From contig CM057839.1 in assembly GCA_030068075.1 (NCBI GenBank), positions 17,339,167 through 17,403,166 on the forward strand: a stretch of 64,000 nucleotides of DNA, read 5' to 3'. Source of the stretch: Paguma larvata (taxonomy: Eukaryota > Chordata > Mammalia > Carnivora > Viverridae). The notes under the pieces were generated by a model. It saw only the letters and a list, made by a program, of their open reading frames with translations, did not search any database and was not told where the DNA came from. This document shows, one piece after another, positions 1 through 12,385 of this stretch (position 1 is the first letter of the stretch; every line of letters begins with the position of its first letter). The position numbers and the translations under genes are program-made.

Positions 1-730
1 TAAAGACTTTTGATGAGGAGAACAGTACCTCAAAATAAAAAATTGAGTAGATTAATTGAGAAGCAGTGTGAAGAATAGATTAATGAAAGGAAAATTTTAA
101 AGCAGAAACAGTAAAATAAAATCGACTTGGTGATGAGGGCCTGCTCCAGCATGGAAACAACAGGACCAGAAGTTAAGACATGCTTTTGACTGATATTGGA
201 AGTAAAGATTCAATCATTCCTGATGACTTGAATGGATATCTGAGATAAAGGAAGAAAGAAAAAAGAGCTTTTTGAGCTCAGATAACAATGAGATTACTTA
301 CAGAAAGAGAATATTAGAACATATCAGGAGTTGGGTTAGGTTGGGCTTGGGGGCAAGAACAACATAAAATTCAGACCTAGACATGATGAGTGTCAGTAGG
401 AACAGGCAGCCAAATATTTAGTAGCCATATTGGATAAGTAAGATTTGATCTTGAACGATACATGACAGCCTGGAAATATAGATTTGAGATTCAGTTTTGA
501 AGATAGGAGAGCTGAATGAGACAGGGAAGGGAATTTAAGACAGAGGCTATGGAACAAAGATATTAAAGAAGACCAGAACTATGGCAAATACCATACGTAG
601 AGACAGGAAAGAAAGACAACAGGAAGAGGTAGAGGAGAAATAAGAGAACAAACACACAACAATGTGATTTCAAGGAGGCAAAGACAAGAGAAAGGTTCAC
701 AATGGGCAGGGCGGTTTTAGCCTTAAGCCT
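1..730. repeat. Possible ancient LINE-like remnant, family uncertain
   Basis: No open frame of note. From about 300 to 720 the purine-rich sequence (gag/aga-rich with phrases such as 'caggagttgggtt', 'gatttgagattcagttttga' and 'ttcaaggaggcaaag') resembles an old mammalian interspersed repeat that I associate with L2-like elements. The match is patchy and from memory, so the family and the boundaries are not secure. The first 300 bases are less clear and may be unique sequence. Confidence 0.3.
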
Positions 731-1489
731 CAAAGTGTTTAAATATAAATAGAATTGAGAAAAATATTAGGTGACAAATAAAAGATATCCTTTATATACT
801 TAGAGAGTTACATTTGGTGGTGAAGACTCAAATCAAATGACAAAAAACATACCATTAAGAACAGCTAGCATTCTTATGTTCCTCTAATAGACACCTCAAC
901 TGGCACAACTTTTCTAGGAAGCAATCTGACAATATATGACAAATATATTTTAATATTTGGATAATTTATTCTAGCAATTTCATTTTATCTCTGTCATACT
1001 AAGAAATCAACCAGGTTTAAATTCTGTAATTTACATCTATAGGATATCATAGTCATGGTAGCAATAGTAGCAAAATATTATAAAAGGTCTAAATGTTCAG
1101 CAATAGGAGAATACCCAAATTATGACAGAAACAAAAGATGATATCTTACACAATCATTGTAGACTATAATTTTAGAGATTTTGTAATGCCAAACTTATTT
1201 TATAAAAATTATATAAAAAGAGAATGCTATAAAAGTACATATTACAACATTGCAAAAGCTTATTTTCTGTATACTGTATGTATGTGTATATGTGTGTACA
1301 TATATATAAAACCTCAGACACAAATATACATATATATTTGGACCAAAATATGAATGTTGATGAGTGAATCTTACTTAACTGATTATAAGTATCTATATTT
1401 TTCAAAGTTTTCAGATGGAACACATTAGTTTTTTTATATTTAAGTATAACTGGGTAGTGACGATGTGGCCTCATGAGAAAAGCACAGCC
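731..1489. other. Unassigned AT-rich DNA with a TA/TG low-complexity patch
   Basis: No recognisable repeat family or exon. Positions 1260-1345 are an imperfect TATG/TGTA/TATA simple-sequence patch. The short open frames on both strands here are chance products of low-complexity sequence. Confidence 0.5.
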
Positions 1490-1494
1490 TGTAG

Positions 1495-1665
1495 ACCTTT
1501 GCTGTCCAATATAGAAGTTCTTAGAAACATGTGGCTGTATAACTTTAAATTTTAAGTAATTAAAATTATATACAAGAAAAATTTCAATTCTTCAGTTTTG
1601 TTTGCTGCATTTCGACATCTTATTAGTTATATGTGGCTGGCTGATACCATATTGTGCAATACTGA
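1495..1665. mobile_element. hAT-type MITE remnant (Charlie-like)
   Basis: The left end reads 'ctgtccaatata' (1502-1513) and the right end 'atattgtgcaatac' (about 1649-1662), which are imperfect inverted copies of each other. Between them lie 'acatgtggct' and 'atatgtggctgg' and an AT-rich core of 'taattaaaatta' type. This is the pattern of the non-autonomous hAT-Charlie elements whose ends carry TGTCCAATA and CCACATGTGGC motifs. The exact family name is uncertain. It has no coding capacity and is heavily mutated. Confidence 0.5.
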
Positions 1666-1690
1666 ATTATTTCCATCATAGTAAACAACT

Positions 1691-2080
1691 GTATTAGACA
1701 AATATAGACTACTTATTTAAGAAATGTGTTGGGAAGATCTATATTTTTTAATTTAACAAATAGGCTACTGAAATTCTGGAACTAAAACAATGCAACAACC
1801 AAAACAATAGTAAAAATTAAGAACTCAATTGATAAGATGCAGAAGAGATAATTAACTGAAAGATGAGAAAGGAGAAATGATTTATAATGGTGAAAAGACA
1901 GAATAAAAATGAAAAATACGCTTCTTTCAGAGCATCTTCCAGTCATAATTTTATTTCCTCAGGGCAACTACCTGAATAATGTCTGCTTCCTCATGAGACT
2001 ACAAGTACTGTCAGGGATACAACTTTTACCACTGAATCTTCAATGGACATTGGCTAAAAAATGATTATTTAACACATGAT
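1691..2080. other. Unassigned intergenic sequence
   Basis: AT-rich sequence with no repeat family, open frame or structured element that I could identify. It forms the left flank of the SINE that starts at 2091. Confidence 0.5.
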
Positions 2081-2090
2081 AAGATTTTAA

Positions 2091-2299
2091 TTTCTTAATG
2101 TTTATTATTTTTGAGAGAGACAGAGACAAAGAGACAGAGAGGGGAGGGGCAGAGAGAGAGGGAGACACAGAATCCAAAGCAGGTTCCAGGCTCTGAGTTT
2201 TAAGCACAGAACACAGTGTGGGGCTTGAACTCATGAGCTGTGAAATCGTGAAGTAAGCCAAAGTCAGACACTTGACTGACTGAGCCACTCAGGTTCCCT
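2091..2299 (-). mobile_element. CAN-SINE (feliform SINEC type), antisense
   Basis: Read on the minus strand, it starts with a tRNA-like head (the complement of 'gactgagccactcagg' near 2278-2294). A GA-rich block on the plus strand at 2113-2172 is the complement of the SINE CT-rich segment, and the A-tail complement lies at 2098-2112. It is bounded by a target-site duplication 'aagattttaa' at 2081-2090 and 2300-2309. The direct repeats support insertion by L1-driven target-primed reverse transcription. Many substitutions suggest moderate age. Confidence 0.9.
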
Positions 2300-3565
2300 A
2301 AGATTTTAAATGAATCAAATTTAAGACATTTTTGGGGTACACAGGTGCACAAATCCAGTAAATAGCTGGAAATTTGGATCATTTATTCTTAGGAATGGTC
2401 TTTCTGAAGTTGGCAATTTGGGAAAGAAGAGGCAGGGAAGATGGCAGAGTGGAAGAGCCCTGAGCCCTCCTCGTTCCAAGATACAACTAGTTAACACTCA
2501 GCATAAACAATCTGAAAAATGACCCAAAGTCCGGCAGAAAAACTATACAAGTAAAGGTAGAGAAAAGGACACACAAAAGAAACTAGGAAGGGTGGAGACA
2601 TGGTTGAGGAATGAAATGGATCTTGGCTGTCGGGGGTCAGGCAGGAACTGAGTGTGGAAAAGAGTAAGAAAGAGAGTATCATGTCAGAGATCCTGACTGG
2701 GATAGAGGAATCTCCATAATTGGCTTTTAGATCAAGAGGGGCTGAATTTCATGAGTTTTTACAATAGCAGGACCTAAAGCCTGGAGTTTTAAAAATCAGT
2801 CCATTTGACTCTGGGACAGCCTGGAAGGTATTAGGAACTGTCTTTCAAGAAATAGTACCACAAACAACCTGTCCAGGTACAGCATAAAATCATCAGTTTG
2901 CAAAATGCCTGGGTCACAGAGGAGTAAGAATTATTGACTCATCTCAGAGTGTGCCATGGAGAGGCAGGGATCATAGGAAGACTCCTCTAAGAACAAGGAG
3001 GCTGGCATGTGCCATTTTCCTCCCTGAATCCCCAGCATAAACACATGGCTACCTAGAAGAACCAGCCTAGCACATGTACTCACTACCTGACATGTTTATA
3101 ACAAGCCCTGTCCCCTCATGCTTAGACAGATGGTCCTTTCCCAGTTGCATTAGCCTCAGTTCCTGCACTGACCCCATTCCCCAGAAGACTGGCACAAATC
3201 CCACCAACACCTCCTCTCCTGACCCATATGTTTTGTAGGGCTTCAGTTCTGGTGGCAGCCAGTCTCATTTAATAAGCAGACCAGTGCACACCTTGTTAAA
3301 ACATGACCCATGTGGGTGGGGAACATACATTGCCCACAACAGGCAGAGAGAGCTTCTGCAGACAACTGACTGAAAGAAAGAGACCAGGACTCAACAGAGA
3401 AGGACAAGAGGCACACAAAAAAGATAATCTCTGAGGCACCAGGCCCTGGAGATGAGGGGACTATCCTGCACTGCAGGGCACTACAGGACCTCTTCTTCAT
3501 TAGGCTATTACCTTCAAGAGCAAGAAATATATCAGACTTTCTAACACACAGAAACAGACACAGAG

Positions 3566-4430
3566 AATTAAACAGAATTCAGAGACAGTTGAAAGGACAG
3601 GAACAAGCCACAGCAAGAGACCTAAGTGAAACGTATATAAGTAATATGACTGATAGAGAATTTAAAGTAATGATCATAAAGATACTCAATGGACTTGAGG
3701 AAAGAGTGGAGGACATCAGTGAGACTCTTAACAAAGAGATAAAAAGGAACCAATCAAAAATGACAAGCACAAAAATAAAATATAAATACACTTAATGGAA
3801 TAAATAGCACACTAGAGGAAGTAGAAGAGTGAATTAGTTACATGGAAGACAGAATAATGGAAAGTAATCAGGCTGAGCAAATTACAGAAAAATAATTAGG
3901 CAAACTGAGAATAGTCTTAGGCAACTCAGTGACTCCATCAAGCATAATACCACTTGTAGTATAGGGATTCCAGTAGAAGAAGAGAGATAAAAATTGGTAG
4001 AAAACTTATTTGGAAAAATAATAGCTGAAAAATTCCCTAATCTGAGGAAGGAAACAGATATCCAGATTCAGGGGCCACAGAGACCGCCCCCCACAAAAGT
4101 CAACCAAAGAAGTCTACACCAAAACACGTAGTTAAAATGGGAAAAAGTAGTGATAAAAAAATTAAAAGCAGCCAAAGAAGGCAGTTACATACAAGTGATG
4201 TATATAAGGGAAACTCCATACAGCTGTCAGTGGATTTTTCAGTAGAAACCTCCTAGGCCAGAGGGGAGTGGTATAATAAGTTCAAAGTACTGACAGGGAA
4301 AAATCTACAGCCAAAAATACTCTATTCTGTAAAGGTATCAACCAGAACAGAAAGAAGGATAAAGGGTTTCTCAGACAAACAAAAGTTAAAGGAAACTCGT
4401 TGGAAATGAAAGACCATCTTTGAGAGTATG
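3566..4430 (+). pseudogene. L1 ORF1 remnant (RNA-binding chaperone protein), broken
   Basis: An open stretch at 3589-3795 encodes a coiled-coil-like segment containing DREFKVMIIKILNGLEERVEDI, typical of the N-terminal half of carnivore L1 ORF1p, which forms a trimer and packages L1 RNA. It ends at a premature stop after about 68 codons. Downstream sequence to about 4430 continues the ORF1 C-terminal and inter-ORF region with stops in all frames. It is clearly a pseudogene of the enclosing L1. I did not see an intact RNA-recognition or C-terminal domain. Confidence 0.75.
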
Positions 4431-5283
4431 AAAAGTAAAACAAAACAAACAAACAAAAAAAACATGAAAGCTGTAAAAATAAGTATTTCTATAAAAGTCA
4501 GTCAAGGGGTTCATAAAATAAGAAGTCATAAAATATGATATCATATACCTAAAATAGGGGGAAGGGGGTGAGTAGTGAAGAATGGTTTCTAACTTAAGAA
4601 ACCACCAACTTAGTATAGTTTGTTATATATGAAGATGTCATATACGAATCTGATAACCACAAATCAAAAATCAGTAATAGATATGCGAGAATAACAGAAA
4701 GAAATCCCAACTTAACACTAAAGAAGGCCAACAAACCATGAAAAAGCAAGAAATGGATCAGAGAAAAACTACAAAAACATGAACAAAACAAGTAACAAAA
4801 TTGCAATAAGTATATGCCTATCAATAATTACTTTGAATGTAAATGGACTAAACACTCCAATCAAAAGACATAGGGTGACAGAGCAGATTAAAACACAAAA
4901 CAAAATAAAATAAAACAGGACCCAACTATATGCTTCCTACAAGAGACTCATTTCAGACCTAAAGACACCTGAAGATTGAAAGTGAGGGAATGGCAAAACA
5001 TTTATCATACACATGGATGTAAAAGTAAAGCTGGGGTAGCAATACTTATATCAGACAAAATAAACTTTAAAATAAAAACAGTCACTAATAAATGGGGCAA
5101 TCCAATATTAAGATATAAAAACTGTAAATATTTATACATCCAACATGGGACCACCCATAAATAGTAACAAGAATAAAGGATGTATTGACAGTAATACAAT
5201 AAAAGTAGGGAACTTTAACACCCCCACTTACATCAATGGACAGGTCATCCAAACTGAAAATCAATAAGAAAACAGTGGGTTTA

Positions 5284-5505
5284 TTTAAAAAATATATTTT
5301 TTCAATATTTATTTATTTTTGAGAGATAGAGGAAGACAGAGAGTTAGAGGAAGGGAGAGAGAGAAGGAAACAGAATCTGAAGTAGGCTCCAGGCTCTGAA
5401 CTGTAAGCACATGCCCAACACAGGGTTTGATCTCAGGAACTGTGAGGTCATGACGTGAGCCAAAGTCAGACATTTAACTGACTGAGCCACCCAGGTGATC
5501 CCGGA
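5284..5505 (-). mobile_element. CAN-SINE nested in L1 ORF2, antisense
   Basis: On the plus strand it shows poly-T, then a GA-rich block, then the complement of the tRNA-like head ending near 5505. A near-identical duplication of L1 sequence flanks it: 'aacagtgggttta' (5271-5283) and 'gcagtggcttta' (5507-5518). The L1 ORF2 sequence resumes directly after it, so the SINE is younger than the L1. Confidence 0.9.
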
Positions 5506-7156
5506 GGCAGTGGCTTTAAATGACACACTGGATCAGATGTATCTAGGAGATAAATTGAAGCATTCCATCCCAAAACAGCAGAATACACATACTTTTCAAG
5601 TGCATATGGAACATCCTCCAAAATAGATCACATATGAGGCCACAAAACAAGTCTTGACAAATTCAAAATGCTTGAAGTTGTATATCTTTTCTGATCACAA
5701 CCATATGAAACCAGAAATCAACCACAAGAAAAAATCTGGAAAGAGCAAAAATACATGAAGCCTAAAAACCATGCTACTAAACAATAAATGTATCAACCAA
5801 GAAATCAAAGAAGAAATAAAAAATTATATGGAAATAAAGGAAAATGAAAACACAATGGTACAATCTTTGGAATGCATCAAATTCTGTACTAAGAGACAAG
5901 TTTACGGCAATATAGGCTTCCTTTAAGAATCAAAGAAAATCTCAAAAAAAAAAAAAAACAAAAACCAAAAAACAACAACCTAGCCTTACACCCAAAGGGG
6001 CTAGAAAAAAGAAGACAAAAAAATCCAAATCCAGCAGAAGGAAGGAAAAAATAAAGATTAGAGAAGAAATGAATGATACAGAAACTAAAGAAACAACAGA
6101 TCAATGAAACCTGCGACTGGTTCTTTGAAAAGATTAACAAAAGCGATAAACCTCCAGTCAGACTCATCAAAAACAGAGAGAGCACCCAAGTGAACAACAT
6201 CACTAATGAAAGAGGAGAAACAACAACCAGTACCACAGAACTACAAAAAAAAGGTAAAAGAATATTATGAAAAATTATATGCCGACAAATTAGATAACCT
6301 AGAAGAATTGGATCAATTCCTAGAAACACACAATCACCTGAAACTGAATCAAAAATAAATAGAAAATTTGGACAGATTACCAACAATAAAATTGAATCAA
6401 TAATTGAAAACTCCCAACACTAAAGCCCAGGACCAGATGGCTTCACAGGCAAATTCTACCAAACATTTAAAGAGTTAAAAAACCACTCTTCTTCAACTAT
6501 TCCAAAAAAAAAAAAAAAAATGGAAGAGAAAGGAAAACTTCCAAATTCCTTCTATAAGGCCAGTATTTCCCTGATACTGAAACCAGATAAAAACACCGCA
6601 CAAAAAAGAGATAAACAGCCAGTATATATGAACATATATGCAAAAATCTTCAATAAAATACTAGCAGGGTAAATCCAACAATACATTAAAAAATCATTCA
6701 CCACAATCAAGTGGGATTTACTCCAGGGATGCAAGCGTGGTTCAAGATTAGTATATCAATCAATGTGATACATCCAATCACTAAGAAAAAGGATAAAGTC
6801 CATATGATCATCTCAATAGACACAGAAAAAGCTTTAGACAACGTACAATATCCACTCATGATAAAAACCCTGAACACAGTAGGTTTAGAGGAAACATAAC
6901 ATAATCAAGACCTTTTAGGAAAAGAAAAAAACATCACAGCTGACATCATACTCTATGGAGAGAAACTGAAAACTTTTTGCCTACAGTTAGGAAAAATACA
7001 AAGTTGTTGAGTCTCACCACTTCTATTCAACATAGTACTGGAAGTTCTAGTCGCAGCAATCAGACAACAAGAAGAAATAAAGTGCATTCCGAATTGTAAG
7101 AAAAAAGGAAAACTTCAATTTGCAGATGACATGATACTATATACATAGAAAACCCT

Positions 7157-7384
7157 TGAGGTGCTTGGGTGGCTTAGTCAGTTAAGCGTCCAACTTCGGC
7201 TCAGGTCATGATCTCGTGGTTCGTGAGTTTGAGCCCTGTGTTGGGCTCTGTGCTGACAGCTCAGACCCTGGAGCCTGCTTTAGATTCTGTGTTTCCCTTT
7301 CACTCTGCTCCTCCCTGGTTCATGCTCTGTTTCTCTCTCTCCAAAAAAAAAAACACTAAAATTTTTTTGAAAAAAAAAAAAAAA
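7157..7384 (+). mobile_element. CAN-SINE nested in L1 ORF2, sense
   Basis: It opens with a tRNA-like head (about 7157-7235), followed by a body ending in 'tttctctctctcc' and a long A-tail from about 7342. It is flanked by 'aaaaccct' at 7149-7156 and 7385-7392, which is L1 ORF2 sequence duplicated on insertion. It falls about 20 bases downstream of the RT active-site codons. The translated SINE gives a frame that looks like a short protein but is not a gene. Confidence 0.92.
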
Positions 7385-9385
7385 AAAACCCTAAAGACTC
7401 CTGCAAACAAAACAAAACTAAACAAAATGGCTAGAATTGATAAATGAATTCAATACAGTTGCAAGATACAAAATCAATGTACAGAAATCTGTTGCATTCC
7501 TAAATACCAATAGTGAAGTGGCAGAATTTGAAATTAAGAAAAATAATCAAATTATAATTGCACCAAAAATAATAAAGTATCTAGGAATAAACTTAACCAA
7601 AGTTATGAAAGACCTGTACTATAAAACACTGATAAAAGAAATTGAAAAAAAAAAAGCAAAACACAAAGAAATGGAAAGACATTCCATGCAAATGGATTTG
7701 AAGAAAAAATATTGTTAAACTGTCTTTACTGCCCAAAGCAATGTACAAATTTAAGGCAATTTCTATTAACATACCAATAGCATTTTTCATAGAACCAGAA
7801 CAAACAATCCTAAAATCTATATGGAACCACAAAAAACCCCAATAGCCCCAGGAAACTTGAGAAAGAACAACAAAACTGGAGGTATCACAATTTCAGACTT
7901 CAAGATCTATGACAAACCTGTAGTAGTAAAAACAGTATGGTAGTGGCCCAAAAATAGACACATAGATCAATGGAACAGAACTGAAAATGCAGAAATAAAT
8001 TCACAATTACGTGGCCAATTAATCTTCAACAAAGGAGGAAAGAATTTCCAACAGGAAAAGGAAAGTTTCTTCAACAAATAAGGTTGGAAAAACTGGACAA
8101 TAAGTACAAAAGAATGAAACTGGATCACTTTCTTACACCATACACACAAATAAACTTCAAATGGACTAAAGACCTAAATGTGAGATCTAAAACTATAAAA
8201 ATCCTAGGATAGAACAGAGGCATTAATTTCTCTGACACTGGTTATAGCAAAATTTTTCTAGATATGTCTATTGAGGCAAGGTAAATAAAAGCAAGAATAA
8301 ACTATTGGGACTCCATCAAAATAAAAAGCTTCTGTACAGTGAAAGAAAAAAAAATCAACAAAACTAAAAGGTAATTTACTGAATAGAAGAGGATATTTAC
8401 AAATGACATATCTGATAAAGGGTTAACAAACTATGTAGAGAACTTACACAACTCAACACCCAGTAAAACAAATAATGCAATTAAAAAATGGGCAGAAGAC
8501 ATCAATAGACATTTCTCTAAAGAAGACATCCAGATGGGCAACAGACACATGAAAAGACACTCAAGATCACTCATCGTCAGGGAAATGCAAATCAAAACTA
8601 TAATGATATATCACCCCACACCTGTCAGAATGGCTAAAATCAAAAACACAAGAAAAATGAGGTGAGGGTGGGGAGAAAAAGGAACCCTCCTCCACTGTTG
8701 GTGGGAATGCAAAGTGTTGTATCCACTGTGGAAAACAGTTATGGAGTTTTCTCAAAAAATTAAAAATGGAACTACCTTATGATCCAGTAATTGCACTACT
8801 GAGTATTTACCTCCAAGACACAAAATCACTAATTCAAGGGTATACATGCAGCCTTATGCTTACAGCACCGTTATTTATGGTAGCCAAATTACGGAAATGT
8901 CCCAATGTGCACTGATAGATGAAAGGACAAAGAGGTGACACACACACACAAATACACAATGGAATATTTTTTAGCCATAAAAAAGAATGATATCTTCCCC
9001 TTTGAAATAACATGCTTGGAGCTAAAGAGTATTATGCTAAATGAAATAAGTCAGTCAGAGAAAGACAAATCCCATATGATTTCACTTATATGTGGGGAAT
9101 TTAAGAAATAAAACAAAACAGCAAAGAAAAAAAAAGAGAGAGAGAGACAAACTAAGGAATAGACTGTTAATTATAGTGAACGAACTGATGGTGACCAGAG
9201 AGGGTTGGATGGGGGAATGGGTGAAACAGGTGATGGGGATTATGAGTACACTTGTCACGATGAGCACTGAGTAAAGTATCGAAGTGTTGAATCATTATAT
9301 TATACACCTGAAACAAATATAACACTGTATGTTAACTCTACTGGAATTAAAATAAAAATTTAATAAAATAAAAAAAATTAAAGAG

Positions 9386-9960
9386 AGCACTTTGGGAATC
9401 ATCAACAGTGCTAGGATAATTGAGAGTGGAACTAACGGCTTTGGAAGAGATGAAAGAAAGCTAAAAGAAAAAAAAAAAGGAGAACAAAACAAAAGTCTCC
9501 TATAATTTAACTGTGACACATTTACCACCTATTGACACCGTTTCAAGATCTACATCCCCAGTGCTCTGAGCCTTTTTGCCTTTCCTGAAGTATTTTTTGT
9601 CACTTTTCTATTTCTTTATTATTTTTCTCCCTTGCAATGCCTATCCCTTTCCTCTCTCATGATTAACTGAAATCTGTTCATACCTTCCACAGTAGATATT
9701 GATTCTACTGCTTCTCCTTCCTTTGCTTAATGTATGACCCTGGCTCAACGTGAAACACCTGCTTTCTGTTAACAGATTTGTTTTACTTCTCAGATAAGAT
9801 ATGAAGGCGCTTTAAAAACTACCTATTCCCCACTGTCTGTCTCACAATATGCTGCACGGTCCGCAATTGTGAAATTAAAAAAAAAAAAAAACAACTCTTA
9901 AAACCAGATTTTTAACATAATTCTATTTGGCACCAATACTTGACCTGACCTGAATTAATT
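9386..9960. other. Unassigned sequence right of the L1
   Basis: Contains A-rich tracts at about 9464-9478 and 9868-9884 and a pyrimidine-rich patch at about 9590-9660. No repeat family or exon recognised. Confidence 0.5.
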
Positions 9961-9961
9961 T

Positions 9962-10075
9962 AGTGGCAAAGCCTGAGCTTTGCCGATGTGAGTTCAAAGC
10001 TGGTGCTGTCCCTAGCTTGAAAATGTGACTTGGAAACGCCACATGCATTACATTATCATTCTAAAATCCACCCCT
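9962..10075 (+). repeat. Possible MIR remnant
   Basis: The order 'gtgagttcaaagctggtgct' (about 9988) followed by 'gaaaatgtgacttgg' (about 10019) resembles the MIR core region, in which a 'gggttcaaatcctggctct' block precedes 'gctgtgtgaccttgg'. Divergence is high and the call is tentative. Confidence 0.4.
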
Positions 10076-10080
10076 CAAAT

Positions 10081-11635
10081 TAAAAACTATAAATTCCAGC
10101 ACATATACTCCCAAAGACTTCGTATAAGATTGTATATCTATACAATGTATTGTGTCACACACTAAGTAGTTTTGATAAATTTTAAGTATTGACTAATAAA
10201 ATGCCAAATGAAGGAATATTTGTATGGTTTTCTAAGGCTCTGTCAATTTCACACAACATAAAGAATGCTTAGCTACAGGATGCTGGAAGTTAGCTGATAC
10301 ACTTATGAGTAATGTATTTATTTTGCCCCAAGTAGGTCCCCATCTAGTGGCCAATGCCTACACAGACAAGAAGGACTGTGACAGTCTGGTGAAGGATGCA
10401 TGTAGGATAAACCTGTCAGATGGAGAAAATGCAAAAAGCTAAATGTAACAGCAATGTCTTGTGATATTATACATTAGAGTAGTCATTTTGCAGTCTTTTT
10501 TAAGAAAAATATTCCATTAATGAGCATGTTTGTTTATAGAAATAAGATTCATACCAGTAGGCACAAAATAGAAAGAGAGGGAAAGCAATTCAGATGATCC
10601 GGACTTTATTAGTTTTCTAGCACTCGGGTTATGCATTTAGATTCTAGTACCAGTTTGAAGAGTTGAAAGAATGTAACATTGGAGATAAAAAATTGAAGAG
10701 CGAAGAATCCATTTCCTGTTTTCCACAGATTTATCTTGGAAAATTTGAAGTATTTACAGAACAGAATGTATGATTATATTGAGGTTACTGATGTCGATAC
10801 TACTGAGAAGGATGGCCTTGGAAATAGCCCCGTGGCTTTACAGAATCCATCCATCCTTTCTTTCCTTTTTTGAACTTCACAAAAAGAACACCTACAGAAA
10901 ACTAGTAGTTTCGTGTCTACTCCCAACTCCTAGCTTTTTCTCTAATTCATTTCTAGCTGTTGGTATTTTCCCTTTTATTACATGTTGTGTATCATATCGT
11001 CATATGCTGGCACCTGGATATGGGGTAAAACTTAGCCCCCGATCCCGGGTTAGAGCACAAAGGTAGAATGAAGAGACTTCAGAACTCAGGCCTGAGGTCA
11101 GAGCACTAAGGGGCATAGTTTTATTTCTGGAACAATGCTTCCACTACTTCTACATATATTGTGAAATATGTTTTCCTTTGCATTTAAATACACTTAACAT
11201 AAGGTTTTAGTTTTAATATATTCTACACTAAATAATTTAACTTCCATTTCATGTCATTATGTTTCTTATTGACCTGCTTCTTGTAGGGTTTCCATAATTA
11301 TCTGAAAAGTTAAGGAAAATATTCATGTGCTCATGAGAATAAAAAGATTCACATAGTTATTCATTTGAAAGAATAACAAAGAGTGTCTTTGTAAGTATCT
11401 AAAGAATTAAATTTCTTATTAAAAACAGTAAGAAATCTATAACCATGAACATAGTGCATTGAACCTACACCCTGACTGACTCTTCATCTTAGTCCTCTGA
11501 CTTTGAGGAAGTCAAGATTCTGGAGGCTGCCTTTGGTTTTTTTCTCTTTCCAAGTGAACTGCCCCTCAACGTAAGTATTCCTCTATCAGTTGTCTATGTG
11601 AAGCCATCTCATCTTTTCTTGGAATATTTACTCTA
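10081..11635. other. Unassigned unique-looking DNA
   Basis: About 1.5 kb with no repeat family, exon or tandem repeat that I recognise. The 98-codon frame at 10770-11066 has no recognisable protein feature. A CpG-containing patch 'gatcccgggttag' sits at about 11041-11053. Confidence 0.45.
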
Positions 11636-11639
11636 GCGT

Positions 11640-11930
11640 CCTAGTCCATCTCCTAGTCACTGCAATTTGCGTCTGCCCAAACTCCTCTCCACGCTGTACC
11701 TTCTTCTGAACAACAAATGCCATCTTGCGGCACCCAACTTCAAACTCCTCAGTGGCTTTCTGATGCCTTCAGCAAAAAGCCAAAGTGATATGCCATATTT
11801 TATATCTGTAGCTTCATTTCTTCCCTTCCCAACTCAAACACTGCACATTACAACCACACCTCAAGTTCCACTCAAGTTCCTTGAAGTTTGGGACATTATC
11901 TTACCCAGAATTATATTCACAGATTCTAAC
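11640..11930 (+). repeat. L2 (LINE-2) remnant
   Basis: 'ttcaaactcctcagtggctt' (about 11739-11758) followed by 'ccttcagcaaaaagccaaag', then 'ccactcaagttccttgaagt' near 11868-11887, matches the order of phrases in the L2 ORF2 and 3' region known across mammals. It is very divergent and has no coding capacity. The 105-codon frame at 11667-11984 is an artefact of this relic. Confidence 0.55.
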
Positions 11931-12313
11931 ATGTCTCTGTTATTTAGCAGGCTTTCAAAAAAAATTTATTATTTTTCATTTTAGGTTTGTGGGTTGAGTC
12001 AGATAATAACATGTCTTTTGGCATACCTTTTCTTTTCCTTTTTCTTTTTTATTTTCCATTTTAGACTTTAAATAAGTTTAGGCTACCATAGGAGTGGAAA
12101 ATTCTCTGGAGATTGAAATACCAGTAATGGAAGCATCTGGTTAGGTATCAGTTCTGATTTCACTCAATACCAGATAGCAGAAATACTTGTTAACAAAGAG
12201 TGAGTGTATACTTTCCCACTGGTACCCCCAAAGTAGCAAATGACTCTTTGTTTCCAGAATTAATATTCCAAAAATGTTCATCAGTGGATGAGAACTGATT
12301 TAGTACTCTTTTA
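11931..12313. other. Unassigned sequence
   Basis: Contains a T-rich patch at about 12027-12056. No recognisable feature. Confidence 0.45.
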
Positions 12314-12385
12314 TCCTGTATTAGTTTCCTAGGTCTACCTGAACAAGTTACCACAAATTGGGTAACTTCTGATGACTAGAAAAGC
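12314..12385 (+). repeat. Possible MaLR-type LTR fragment
   Basis: The sequence 'tgtattagtttcctagg' followed by 'gttaccacaaattgggtaac' is the known start of a group of old mammalian MaLR-type LTRs. Only about 70 bases remain. The assignment is from memory and short, so it stays tentative. Confidence 0.45.

Larger units (their letters stand above)
4815..9111 (+). pseudogene. L1 ORF2 remnant (endonuclease and reverse transcriptase), broken and interrupted
   Basis: The start region at about 4826-4870 encodes ITLNVNGLNTPIKRH, the usual beginning of the L1 apurinic-like endonuclease. The endonuclease motif QETH is at 4940-4951. The reverse-transcriptase active-site motif FADD lies at 7119-7130, just before a SINE insertion. 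The C-terminal end, reading SHMISLICGEFKK then stop, is at about 9070-9111. SINEs at 5284-5505 and 7157-7384 split the frame, and there are many stop codons and frameshifts besides, so no functional enzyme is made. Open frames on the opposite strand (for example 5889-6386) are shadows of this AT-rich, A-biased coding sequence. Confidence 0.9.
2432..9385 (+). mobile_element. Near full-length carnivore L1 (LINE-1), inactive, with two nested SINEs
   Basis: The element begins with a carnivore-type L1 5' leader ('gaagatggcagagtggaag' at about 2437). It continues through an ORF1 remnant, an inter-ORF region, a degraded ORF2 with endonuclease and reverse-transcriptase motifs, a short 3' UTR with a GA-rich run at about 9132-9147, and an A-rich tail at about 9350-9380. 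Total span is about 6.95 kb including two SINE insertions of about 220 bp each, so the L1 itself is about 6.5 kb, which is full-length for the family. Both ORFs are broken by many stops and frameshifts, so it cannot move on its own. Flanking duplications are not clear: 'aaagaagag' before and 'aaagagag' after are only weak candidates. The exact 5' boundary is approximate. Confidence 0.9.

Noticed and set aside
5889..6386. 165-codon minus-strand frame rich in Phe, Leu and Ser
   Set aside because: It is the antisense of A-rich L1 ORF2 sequence; the composition reflects the complement of poly-Lys/Asn codons.
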